Origin: Acidaminococcus fermentans
GTDB lineage: Bacteria > Bacillota_C > Negativicutes > Acidaminococcales > Acidaminococcaceae
Reading direction: 5' to 3'
Length of the DNA stretch: 6,593 nt
NCBI GenBank assembly: GCA_004555735.1
Contig: SFHH01000115.1
Coordinates: 1 to 6,593, forward strand
Position 1 is the stretch's first letter. Every line of letters begins with the position of its first letter. Below, one piece after another: positions 1 through 5,127 of the stretch. The position numbers were made by a program, and so were the translations under genes. Below the pieces are notes generated by a model. The model searched no databases, was not told where the DNA came from, and saw only the letters and a program-made list of their open reading frames with translations.

Positions 1-38
1 AAGGATGGATCCCTCCTTCAGAAAATGTCTTTCTTTTC

Positions 39-1415
39 TTATCTCAGGGTCAGCAGGCAGACCGTCTCCACATGGCTGGTGTGGGGGAACATGTCCACGG
101 GCTGGACCTTCCGGACCACAAAGCCTTTGTCCCGGAGAATGGCTGCATCCCGGGCCAGGGAGGCCGGGCTGCAGGAAACGTACACCACCCGCTGGGGGCG
201 GACTTTGGCAATGGCTTCCAACACCCGTTGTTCACAGCCGGCCCGGGGCGGATCCAGGACCACTACATCGGGACGGCTGCCCTGGCGGACCAGTTCCGGC
301 ATCTCTTTGGCTGCATCGCCACATAAAAAGTCCACATTGGCTACCTGATTGTCCCGGGCATTCTGCCGGGCATCCCGGATGGCCGGTTCCACGATTTCGA
401 TGCCCAGGGCCCGCTGGGCCTTCTGGGCCAGGAACAGAGTGATGGTGCCGGTGCCGCAGTAGGCGTCGATGACCTTCTCCTTTCCGGTAAGGGCTGCATA
501 CTGGAGGGCAGTTTCGTAAAGCTTTTCCGCCTGGAGGGTATTCACCTGGAAGAAGGAATGGGGCGAGATGGTGAAGGTGAATTTCCCCAGTTTGTCGTGG
601 ATCACTCCAGGACCCCAGATGATTTTGTTTTTCGGTCCCATGATCACATTGGTGTGGCGGGTATTGATGTTCTGGACCAGGGTGGTGAAGCCGGGGATTT
701 CCTGGCGGGGCAGGGAGGTCAAGTCTTTCAGATGGGGGACCTGGGGTTCGTTGGTCACCAGTACGGCCATCACTTCCCCGGTCTGGACGCCGACCCGGCC
801 CATGATGTGGCGGACGATGCCTCGGCGGGCATCTTCTTCCAATGCTGGGATCCGGTATTTTTCCATCCAGGACCGGACCGTTTGGACGATCCGGTTATTG
901 GCCTGCTGCTGGATCAGGCAGTCCTTCACATCGATGACCCGATGGGTGCCCTGGGCATAGCAGCCGATGGCCAAGGTATGGTTCCGTCCCTGGGCGGCTG
1001 GTACCTGCATCTTATTCCGGTAATGCCAAGGGTCTTCTGCCCCTAAGGTTTCCTGGACACTGAGCTTGGTGAAATGGCCGATCCGTTCCAGAGCATCTAC
1101 TACGGTCTGCCGTTTCAGGGCCAGCTGGGCCGGATAGGACAGATGCTGGAGCTGGCAGCCGCCACACTGGGCGTAAACGGGACAAGGGGGCTTTACCCGA
1201 TCAGGAGAGGGGACCAGCAGCTTCAGCAGCTTAGCCTGGCCGTAACTCTTTTTCAGCAGGGTCACCTGAGCTTGGATCCGTTCCCCGGGAAGAGCGCCGG
1301 GGACAAAGAAGGTAAAGCCGCTGACTTTGCCCACTCCTTCCCCTGAGCTGCCCAATCCGGTAACGGTCAGTTCGATATTTTCTTTGAGTTTGAAGGGTAT
1401 CTTATTTTCTTTCAT
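39..1415 (-). CDS. rlmD: 23S rRNA (uracil-5-)-methyltransferase, RlmD/RlmCD (RumA) family
   Basis: This is a 458-aa cytoplasmic SAM-dependent enzyme that makes 5-methyluridine in 23S rRNA (U1939 for RlmD; Gram-positive RlmCD enzymes also modify U747, and the sequence alone does not say which applies). Visible in order: an N-terminal TRAM domain (about residues 8-70, with GEGVGK at 25-30); four cysteines C78, C84, C87 and C166 in the spacing of the RumA 4Fe-4S site; the SAM loop DAYCGTGTI (317-325); DPPR (388-391); the nucleophile Cys415 in YVSCSP; and the general base Glu450 in HVETV. All catalytic and cluster residues are present, and the length is normal. The ATG start at 1415 has no Shine-Dalgarno sequence, no good alternative start follows, and a TATAAT box lies only 9 nt upstream, so the mRNA may be leaderless. 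The gene is divergent from crcB. The family call is secure; the exact target base is inferred. Confidence 0.95.
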   Translation of the reverse strand: MKENKIPFKLKENIELTVTGLGSSGEGVGKVSGFTFFVPGALPGERIQAQVTLLKKSYGQAKLLKLLVPSPDRVKPPCPVYAQCGGCQLQHLSYPAQLALKRQTVVDALERIGHFTKLSVQETLGAEDPWHYRNKMQVPAAQGRNHTLAIGCYAQGTHRVIDVKDCLIQQQANNRIVQTVRSWMEKYRIPALEEDARRGIVRHIMGRVGVQTGEVMAVLVTNEPQVPHLKDLTSLPRQEIPGFTTLVQNINTRHTNVIMGPKNKIIWGPGVIHDKLGKFTFTISPHSFFQVNTLQAEKLYETALQYAALTGKEKVIDAYCGTGTITLFLAQKAQRALGIEIVEPAIRDARQNARDNQVANVDFLCGDAAKEMPELVRQGSRPDVVVLDPPRAGCEQRVLEAIAKVRPQRVVYVSCSPASLARDAAILRDKGFVVRKVQPVDMFPHTSHVETVCLLTLR

Positions 1416-1424
1416 GATACTGTC

Positions 1425-1453
1425 ATTATACCGTTGTCCCCGGTCAGGCGCAA
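1425..1453 (-). promoter_or_regulatory. Predicted promoter of rlmD, very close to the start codon
   Basis: On the minus strand a perfect -10 box TATAAT (1430 to 1425) is preceded by a 17-nt spacer and a weak -35 box TTGCGC (1453 to 1448, three of six matches). The start codon begins 9 nt after the -10 box, so a usual start point would leave a leader of about 0-4 nt. This is inferred from consensus only. Confidence 0.5.
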
Positions 1454-1537
1454 TGTTTCCAGGGGAAAAGTCCTTAAATAGCAGGAAAGAACAGGAAAAG
1501 TCAGAAAGTCAATCAATCCTGCAGATAATCAAATGAA

Positions 1538-1566
1538 TTGACAAAATACATCGTTTTTACTATCAT
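1538..1566 (+). promoter_or_regulatory. Predicted sigma-A promoter of the crcB operon
   Basis: A perfect -35 box TTGACA (1538-1543), a 17-nt spacer and a -10 box TATCAT (1561-1566) lie in an AT-rich stretch. The expected transcription start is near 1573. It points at crcB, 110 bp downstream, and is back to back with the rlmD promoter. Confidence 0.65.
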
Positions 1567-1578
1567 AATAATATAGAA

Positions 1579-1611
1579 GGACGCTGGGAATGGATTCAGC
1601 GCCCGTTTTTT
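1579..1611 (+). terminator. Terminator-like hairpin in the crcB leader
   Basis: GGACGCTG (1579-1586) pairs with CAGCGCCC (1597-1604), with one A-C mismatch and a 10-nt loop, followed by G and six T (1606-1611). It has the form of an intrinsic terminator but lies only a few nucleotides after the predicted transcription start and ahead of crcB. It would act as an attenuator or release a transcript of about 35-40 nt. No gene upstream on this strand needs it. Confidence 0.5.
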
Positions 1612-1681
1612 CAAATCAGGGGAAAAAGGGTGCAGCTGGGAGGCGTGATTTTACTGGTATTTTTATGAGGGGGACAAGTTT

Positions 1682-2074
1682 ATGATGTGGAAACAAGATG
1701 CACTGCTGCTGCTTTATGTGGCCCTGGGGGGTGCCCTGGGGTCTGTAGCCAGATACCTGGTGGCCGCAGCCCTGAAAGGGGTCTGGAGCAATCATTTTCC
1801 TTGGGAAATGGTCTTCGTGAATACCTTCGGCTGTATCCTGGTGGGGTTCTTTGCCGCCTTTCTGTATACTAAATTCCCTCATCCCCGGTGGGCCATGCTG
1901 CTGTATTGGGGATTCATCGGCGGCTTCACGGCCTTTTCTTCCTTTATCAAGGAAGGACTGCATTTCTTTCTCCACGGGGATCATATGACGGGGTTCTTGT
2001 ATCTGCTGCTCCAGAACACCTTGGGCCTTGTGGCAGCCAGTGTGTCTTTCTGGGCAGGGAAAACTTTTTTCTAA
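1682..2074 (+). CDS. crcB: Fluoride ion channel CrcB/FluC
   Basis: This is a 130-aa inner-membrane protein of the CrcB/Fluc family, which forms antiparallel dimers that let fluoride leave the cytoplasm. Family marks are GGALGSVARY near the N-terminus (16-25), FVNTFG with the conserved Asn47, and GFIGGFTAFSSF (77-88), which supplies the pore phenylalanines (Phe85, Phe88) and the central Thr. Four hydrophobic segments are visible (about 8-30, 43-62, 70-90, 102-125). GAGGGGGA at 1667-1674 is a good ribosome binding site for the ATG at 1682; an adjacent ATG at 1685 is equally possible. The gene is followed after 15 nt by a phosphoesterase gene, probably cotranscribed. Only one crcB is seen here, so the channel is either a homodimer or has a partner elsewhere. 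No convincing fluoride riboswitch precedes it. Confidence 0.93.
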   Translation: MMWKQDALLLLYVALGGALGSVARYLVAAALKGVWSNHFPWEMVFVNTFGCILVGFFAAFLYTKFPHPRWAMLLYWGFIGGFTAFSSFIKEGLHFFLHGDHMTGFLYLLLQNTLGLVAASVSFWAGKTFF

Positions 2075-2089
2075 AGGGATGATCGTAGG

Positions 2090-3181
2090 GTGAAATCTTT
2101 TTTCATGACGCTGCTCCTTATAGGCCTGGGCGGTTCGGCGGCTATTTGGGCCATGTACCGGACAGGCCTGTCTTTTTTGCGTCCCTTCTGGACTCTTGGG
2201 GTATTCCTGCTGATGCCACTATGTTTCGTCCTCAGCAATGTATATCTCCATGCCCTGCCTCGGCCAGCTATCCGTTTCCTGGCCTGGACCGGCGGCCTTT
2301 GGATGGGCTTCCTCTATTATTCGGTGCTGGGGCTGTGTCTGTTCTTGCCGGCTCTGCTGCTGGGGAAACTGGGCCACTGGCCGCTGTTGGCCCCTCGGGT
2401 GGTGCAGGTCCTTTCTGTAGGCATAGTCTGCCTGATCCTGGGAGGCTGCTGGCAGGCTCTCCATCCAGTGGTCCGGAATTTGGAGTATGTGACGGATAAA
2501 CCCATTCCCGGTCCTTACCGGATCGTCTTTGTCTCCGATCTCCATTTCGGGGGTCTCTTCGGGACTTCCTACGGAGAAACCTTGGTCCGAAGGATCAATG
2601 GGCTGCAGCCGGATCTGGTCCTTTTGGGAGGAGATATGGTGGACGGCGACCTTCCGTTTGTCCAGCAGGAAGGCAGCCTGGCTCCTTTGGCCCGGCTCCA
2701 GAGCCGGGACGGGGTGTACGCTGTTTACGGCAACCATGATAAGAGGATGGGGACGGAAGTGGTGGAGCGGGCTCTTCTGGAATCGGAAGGCATCCGTTTT
2801 GCCGTGGATGAGAACCGGGCGGTGAATCCTTGGCTCAGCCTGACTGGGATGGATGATTATCTGTTCGGGGACCGAAAGGCTGCTTTCCAGCCGGAAAAGG
2901 GCAAATTCAATGTCTTTATGGAACATGAACCCCGGCGGATCCAGGACGCGGCCGACCAGGGATATGACCTGTATTTCGCCGGCCATACCCATGCAGGGCA
3001 GATGGCTCCCAATCGGCTGATCACCCGGAAAATGTACTTCCTGGATTACGGTTCCGAAATGGTAGGACGGATGCTGGCTACGGTGTCCAGCGGGTACGGA
3101 CTCTGGGGCGTCCCGGTCCGTACCGGGCCTAAGCCGGAAATCGTTGTTGTGGATATCAAAAAGGGGACTCTGGAGAAATGA
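2090..3181 (+). CDS. Membrane-anchored calcineurin-like metallophosphoesterase
   Basis: This 363-aa protein has an N-terminal membrane region (about four hydrophobic segments, residues 5-22, 33-52, 64-92 and 104-122) followed by a calcineurin-like phosphoesterase domain (about 143-355), as in the YkuE/YkoQ-like group. All dinuclear metal motifs are present: SDLH (Asp150, His152), GGDMVDG (Asp182), GNHD (Asn215), MEHEP (His279) and GHTHAG (His299, His301). The C-terminal motif SSGYGLWGVPVRTG is also typical of the family. The substrate is unknown; relatives have been linked to lipid or cell-wall phosphoesters. The start is GTG at 2090, with AAAGGGA 10 nt upstream; an ATG at 2105 is an alternative. 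The gene is probably cotranscribed with crcB. Its last codons, for KGTLEK and the stop, form the left arm of a perfect palindrome, so the tail looks repeat-derived. Confidence 0.88.
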   Translation: MKSFFMTLLLIGLGGSAAIWAMYRTGLSFLRPFWTLGVFLLMPLCFVLSNVYLHALPRPAIRFLAWTGGLWMGFLYYSVLGLCLFLPALLLGKLGHWPLLAPRVVQVLSVGIVCLILGGCWQALHPVVRNLEYVTDKPIPGPYRIVFVSDLHFGGLFGTSYGETLVRRINGLQPDLVLLGGDMVDGDLPFVQQEGSLAPLARLQSRDGVYAVYGNHDKRMGTEVVERALLESEGIRFAVDENRAVNPWLSLTGMDDYLFGDRKAAFQPEKGKFNVFMEHEPRRIQDAADQGYDLYFAGHTHAGQMAPNRLITRKMYFLDYGSEMVGRMLATVSSGYGLWGVPVRTGPKPEIVVVDIKKGTLEK

Positions 3182-3208
3182 GCAACTCATTTCTCCAGAG
3201 TCCCCTTT
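3160..3208. repeat. Perfect 23-bp fold-back palindrome at the end of the phosphoesterase gene
   Basis: Arms 3160-3182 and 3186-3208 are perfect reverse complements separated only by CAA (3183-3185). The left arm is the end of the phosphoesterase coding region, including its TGA stop (3179-3181). On the minus strand the arm is followed by TTTTT, so it can act as an intrinsic terminator for leftward transcription. On the plus strand only TTT follows, which makes it weaker there. The pairing is direct observation; the terminator role is inferred. Confidence 0.9.
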
Positions 3209-3210
3209 GG

Positions 3211-3231
3211 GTCGCGAGCCGTGAGTCGCGG
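3211..3231 (+). repeat. Degenerate heptamer tandem array (three copies), phosphoesterase side
   Basis: Three consecutive 7-nt units start immediately after the fold-back palindrome: GTCGCGA, GCCGTGA and GTCGCGG, consensus GYCGYGR. The units read in the sense direction of the upstream gene. Confidence 0.75.
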
Positions 3232-3314
3232 GCTTGTTGGAGCAGACCGAAGATTCAATTTTGTAAATCCCAACCGATTTTCTCTTATCATCCTATAGAA
3301 AAAGAACGAACGGC
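3232..3314. other. Unique AT-rich core between convergent genes
   Basis: About 80 bp lie between the two heptamer arrays. They are AT-rich compared with the neighbouring genes and have no credible coding content. A 34-codon minus-strand frame (3187-3291) runs through but has no spaced ribosome binding site and ends inside the palindrome. I see no promoter of quality here. Confidence 0.4.
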
Positions 3315-3329
3315 CTAGACGTCCAGGCC
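3301..3329 (-). terminator. Possible terminator of the glycosylase-family gene
   Basis: On the minus strand GGCCT (3329 to 3325) pairs with AGGCC (3316 to 3312) around an 8-nt loop, and a T-rich stretch follows (3311 to 3301, continuing past 3301 as TTTTTC at 3304 to 3299). The TAG stop of the gene (3317-3315) sits at the base of the loop. The stem is short and the T-run interrupted, so the call is moderate at best. Confidence 0.35.
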
Positions 3330-3974
3330 CGTGACTCGAGACTCGCGGCCCGCGACCGGAGGTGCTGCTGCAAGCAGCACCTCCTTGTACTTCTCCGCTT
3401 TTTTCTCCAGCTTCATGGGATAGGCCCGGGAGGTGGAAGGCAGACGGGAAAGCTGTAGTGTCCTGTCCGCCAGGACCACGGGAATGGACGTTCCGGTCCG
3501 GGGCAGCTTGGGGGGATCGGTGCATTGGTGGAGGACGATTTCTGTGGCCTTTTCTCCCGTAGTGATCAGCTGCCGGCAATGGGGAATCTGCCGGAGCATG
3601 GCACCCAGGGAGGCTTCTTCCACCACATGGAGGAACTTGTCCGAAGCATTGCCTTTTTCCCGCTGGGCCCGAAGCACCGTGGGGCCAAGTGCGATACCTG
3701 TTTCTGCCAGAAAATGCTGGATCTTTTCTGGATCGAAGGCTTTCTCTGTCCCTTTCCGGAAATGGTCAGGGTCTCTGAAATACACCATTCCCATGATCCG
3801 CCATATGTCATTCTGGAAATTGGGGTAATAGAAATCCATAGCCCGTTTTTCCGCTGCAGGAGGAAAAGTCCCCAGGATCAGCACCCGGGCCCCTGCCGGC
3901 AGGAAAGGCGGAAAAGGATGCACCTCCACCGGGATCCCCGGCAGGATTTCTCCTGTAAGCTCCATTTGTTTCAT
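3315..3974 (-). CDS. Uracil-DNA glycosylase superfamily protein
   Basis: The 219-aa product matches the uracil-DNA-glycosylase-fold proteins seen in Bacteroides and Firmicutes. It has LILGTFPP (the active-site loop equivalent), then a run containing DFYYPNFQND and WRIMG, the mid motif NASDKFL, and LPSTSRAYP near the C-terminus (equivalent of the DNA-intercalating loop). It likely removes damaged bases (uracil or hypoxanthine) from DNA in base-excision repair, but the substrate of this subgroup is not certain. The start is ATG 3974, with AAGGAG 10 nt upstream. A further ATG at 3995 has no ribosome binding site and would contain that AAGGAG within its own codons. The last 15 or so residues (from about APPVAGRESR to LDV) are encoded by a fold-back palindrome and a heptamer array, and are probably not part of the ancestral protein. 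The gene lies downstream of the Crp/Fnr gene on the same strand. Confidence 0.82.
   Translation of the reverse strand: MKQMELTGEILPGIPVEVHPFPPFLPAGARVLILGTFPPAAEKRAMDFYYPNFQNDIWRIMGMVYFRDPDHFRKGTEKAFDPEKIQHFLAETGIALGPTVLRAQREKGNASDKFLHVVEEASLGAMLRQIPHCRQLITTGEKATEIVLHQCTDPPKLPRTGTSIPVVLADRTLQLSRLPSTSRAYPMKLEKKAEKYKEVLLAAAPPVAGRESRVTGLDV
3329..3356 (-). repeat. Degenerate heptamer tandem array (four copies), glycosylase side
   Basis: Read on the minus strand, four consecutive 7-nt units follow the second fold-back palindrome: GTCGCGG, GCCGCGA, GTCTCGA and GTCACGG. They share the GYCNCGR pattern with the array at 3211-3231 but in inverted orientation, so the two arrays form imperfect inverted repeats about 146 bp apart end to end. 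Here the units are translated as part of the glycosylase-family protein. Confidence 0.75.
3358..3384. repeat. Perfect 12-bp fold-back palindrome at the end of the glycosylase gene
   Basis: GGAGGTGCTGCT (3358-3369) and AGCAGCACCTCC (3373-3384) are perfect complements with a 3-nt loop GCA. The right arm is coding sequence (codons for K-E-V-L-L) of the minus-strand gene, and the left arm is its inverted copy, which then runs straight into a heptamer array. The layout mirrors the palindrome at 3160-3208. Confidence 0.85.
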
Positions 3975-4000
3975 GACAATATCGCTCCTTTTCATTCAGC

Positions 4001-4022
4001 GCCGGCAGAACAGAAAGCCGGC
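4001..4022. repeat. Short inverted repeat GCCGGC in the Crp-glycosylase spacer
   Basis: GCCGGC occurs at 4001-4006 and 4017-4022 with 10 nt between, able to form a 6-bp GC hairpin upstream of the glycosylase-family gene. No T-run follows, so it is not a clear terminator. Confidence 0.4.
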
Positions 4023-4032
4023 ATCCAGCGGC

Positions 4033-4053
4033 CATTGATCATTGACCATTGAC
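4033..4053 (-). repeat. Heptamer tandem array (three copies) after the Crp/Fnr gene
   Basis: Read on the minus strand the units are GTCAATG, GTCAATG and ATCAATG, starting 6 nt after the regulator's stop codon. It has the same 7-nt period and the same sense orientation after a gene end as the two arrays at 3211-3231 and 3329-3356, but a different core. No fold-back palindrome precedes it. Confidence 0.8.
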
Positions 4054-4059
4054 AGCCTT

Positions 4060-4722
4060 TTACTCCTCTTTCAGCAGCTTGAAGCTTTCCTTGTGGTATT
4101 CCAGGATGCCCTCTTTCTGCATCTTGCTCAGTTCGTTGCTGAGAGCACTCCGGTCTACGCTCAGATAGTCCGCCATCTGCTGCCGGTTGAAGGGGACCGT
4201 GATGATTTTTTTCTTCTGCTGGGCAGCTAGGAAAGACAGGTAGGAAAGCACCCGTCCCCGGATGGATTTGGAAGAAGTATGGAGGATCCGCCGGGAAAGG
4301 GACAGATTCTTCCGGGCCAGGATGTGGAGCAGGTTGTCGCTGATCTGCTGGTGCTGGGGACAGCTGCGGGAACAGGTGTGGAACACCTTGGAAAGGTCCA
4401 TCATCAGGACAGTGGTATCTTCTGCTGCCAGCACATTGATCAGCAGAGGTTCGTTTTCTGCGCAGGCATAGGCTTCCGCAAAGAGCTCACCGGGGCCGAT
4501 CTGTCCTAGGAGATTCCGGTTGCCCCATAGATCATCGTTTTCAATGATGACTTTCCCGGAAAGGACCATACTGACCGTATGGACTACATCTCCCGCATAG
4601 TGGATGTAGGAACCTTTTTGATAAGAACGGACCGTACCGCCCAGACAGTGCATCCGGACTTCGATCTCTGTGGGGGGGACATTTTTAAATAAGGCCGTTT
4701 GGGCCAGGAATGCAGTATCCAT
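4060..4722 (-). CDS. Crp/Fnr family transcriptional regulator
   Basis: The protein is 220 aa. Numbering here is from the ATG at 4725. An N-terminal cyclic-nucleotide-binding-like beta-barrel (about 12-115, with GEL at 79-81) is followed by the dimer helix and a C-terminal winged helix-turn-helix (about 160-217; the recognition region includes NRQQMADYLSVDRSALSNEL). The Arg-Ser/Thr phosphate-binding signature of cAMP-dependent CRP is not seen after GELFAEAY, so cAMP is an unlikely ligand. It has Cys27, Cys88 and a CSRSC pair (118, 122); such a pair recurs in this Firmicutes subgroup, but its role is not known to me. The second ATG (4722) is preferred because GGAGG (4733 to 4729) lies 6 nt from it and only 3 nt from the ATG at 4725. 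The gene is divergent from the metA leader. A perfect 14-bp palindrome next to its ribosome binding site suggests autoregulation. The target genes are unknown. Confidence 0.9.
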   Translation of the reverse strand: MDTAFLAQTALFKNVPPTEIEVRMHCLGGTVRSYQKGSYIHYAGDVVHTVSMVLSGKVIIENDDLWGNRNLLGQIGPGELFAEAYACAENEPLLINVLAAEDTTVLMMDLSKVFHTCSRSCPQHQQISDNLLHILARKNLSLSRRILHTSSKSIRGRVLSYLSFLAAQQKKKIITVPFNRQQMADYLSVDRSALSNELSKMQKEGILEYHKESFKLLKEE

Positions 4723-4733
4723 CATTTTCCTCC

Positions 4734-4747
4734 GTTGTTATAACAAC
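4734..4747. promoter_or_regulatory. Palindromic operator candidate upstream of the Crp/Fnr gene
   Basis: GTTGTTATAACAAC is a perfect 14-bp palindrome directly against the GGAGG ribosome binding site and downstream of the predicted -10 box of the regulator gene, at about +10 to +23. Its TTG...CAA ends resemble Fnr-type half-sites, but the spacing is 2 bp shorter than the classic TTGAT-N4-ATCAA. Repression by the regulator itself is an inference. Confidence 0.5.
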
Positions 4748-4762
4748 ATAAATACTACCCTC

Positions 4763-4791
4763 AGTATACGGCTGATCCTCTGGAAATGCAA
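4763..4791 (-). promoter_or_regulatory. Predicted promoter of the Crp/Fnr gene
   Basis: On the minus strand a -10 box TATACT (4768 to 4763) is preceded by a 17-nt spacer and a weak -35 TTGCAT (4791 to 4786). The transcription start would be near 4756, about 30 nt before the gene. It is divergent from, and only about 14 bp away from, the metA leader promoter. Confidence 0.45.
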
Positions 4792-4804
4792 GGGGAGGAA
4801 AAAC

Positions 4805-4833
4805 TTGACGAATGGATTTTTCTGTGATAAATT
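4805..4833 (+). promoter_or_regulatory. Predicted promoter of the T-box-metA-tadA operon
   Basis: TTGACG (4805-4810), a 17-nt spacer and TAAATT (4828-4833) place the transcription start near 4840, just before the first conserved T-box elements. Confidence 0.5.
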
Positions 4834-4852
4834 GAAAGCAATTTAACAGACA

Positions 4853-5102
4853 GACCTGCGATGAAAAGAAGAGTACCTTTTGCAAGCCGGCACAGAGAGC
4901 TTCCACCTGGGTGCAAGGAAGAGCGGCGGAAAAGGGGAACATGGCCTTGGAGCAGATGATTGAACAGCAGTAGGTCATCCGGGAGTGCCCGTTACCGCAC
5001 TGGAGCATCCGAATCTTCGTGTGCTCGAGAGGCCTGGTTCGCCAGGCGAAGCCGGGTGGTACCACGATGCTTTCGTCCCTGCAGGGGCGGGAGCTTTTTT
5101 TT
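4853..5102 (+). ncRNA. T-box leader, Met specifier, upstream of metA
   Basis: This is a full-length T-box riboswitch that senses the charging state of a tRNA by cis transcription antitermination. Stem I shows the AGAAGAGTA loop-E side (4868-4875), the CCTTTT/AAAAGG helix (4876-4881 with 4929-4934) and AGAGAG (4894-4899) with GGGTGCAA (4909-4916), which form the distal tRNA-elbow contact. The 3' side of the specifier loop reads GGAAC-ATG-GCC, matching the usual GAA-N-codon-purine layout, so the specifier is ATG (4941-4943), Met. CCGTTA (4989-4994) fits the stem II pseudoknot element, and GCCTGG/CCAGGC (5032-5047) is stem III. The T-box core GGGTGGTACCACG (5054-5066) presents TGGT to the tRNA acceptor end, which fits the A discriminator of tRNA-Met. 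The 5' boundary is approximate. Confidence 0.93.
5069..5102 (+). terminator. Intrinsic terminator of the T-box leader
   Basis: GCTTTCGTCCC (5069-5079) pairs with GGGGCGGGAGC (5084-5094) over 11 positions, including G-T pairs, around the loop TGCA, followed by eight T (5095-5102). Its 5' half can instead pair with CGAAGC (5047-5052) to make the antiterminator around the TGGT bulge, so the two forms exclude each other. Confidence 0.92.
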
Positions 5103-5127
5103 ATGGATGAATAAAGGAGTGAGCGCA

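Noticed and set aside
1..38. AAGGAGGG on the minus strand after rlmD, as the ribosome binding site of a next gene
   Set aside because: No start codon falls in a usable position inside the window, and the sequence also forms a small GGATCC-centred palindrome. It cannot be judged at the edge.
558..1046. Plus-strand open frame within rlmD (162 codons)
   Set aside because: It is an antisense shadow of rlmD, with composition that follows the opposite strand's codons.
1573..1681. Fluoride riboswitch (crcB motif) upstream of crcB
   Set aside because: A stretch GGGAATGGATTC is faintly like the start of the motif, but the conserved AACCGC and TGATGAC-CCT parts are missing, so I do not call it.
2219..3190. 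Long minus-strand open frame opposite the phosphoesterase (323 codons)
   Set aside because: It is a shadow of a gene with complete family motifs. The antisense translation shows no recognisable domain.
3187..3291. Small minus-strand open frame (34 codons) ending in KGTLEK
   Set aside because: The shared ending with the phosphoesterase is a by-product of the palindrome. Only AGG lies before the ATG with no spacing, so it is unlikely to be translated.
3210..3356. Insertion sequence or MITE with terminal inverted repeats
   Set aside because: The inverted ends are only about two-thirds identical and are better described as heptamer arrays. No target-site duplication or transposase is visible, so a transposon call is not supported, although a small repeat element is not excluded.
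4960..5127. N-terminal extension of metA by 56 codons
   Set aside because: The frame is open, but this stretch is the T-box RNA and its terminator, and the ATG at 5128 has a good ribosome binding site and matches the MetA N-terminus.
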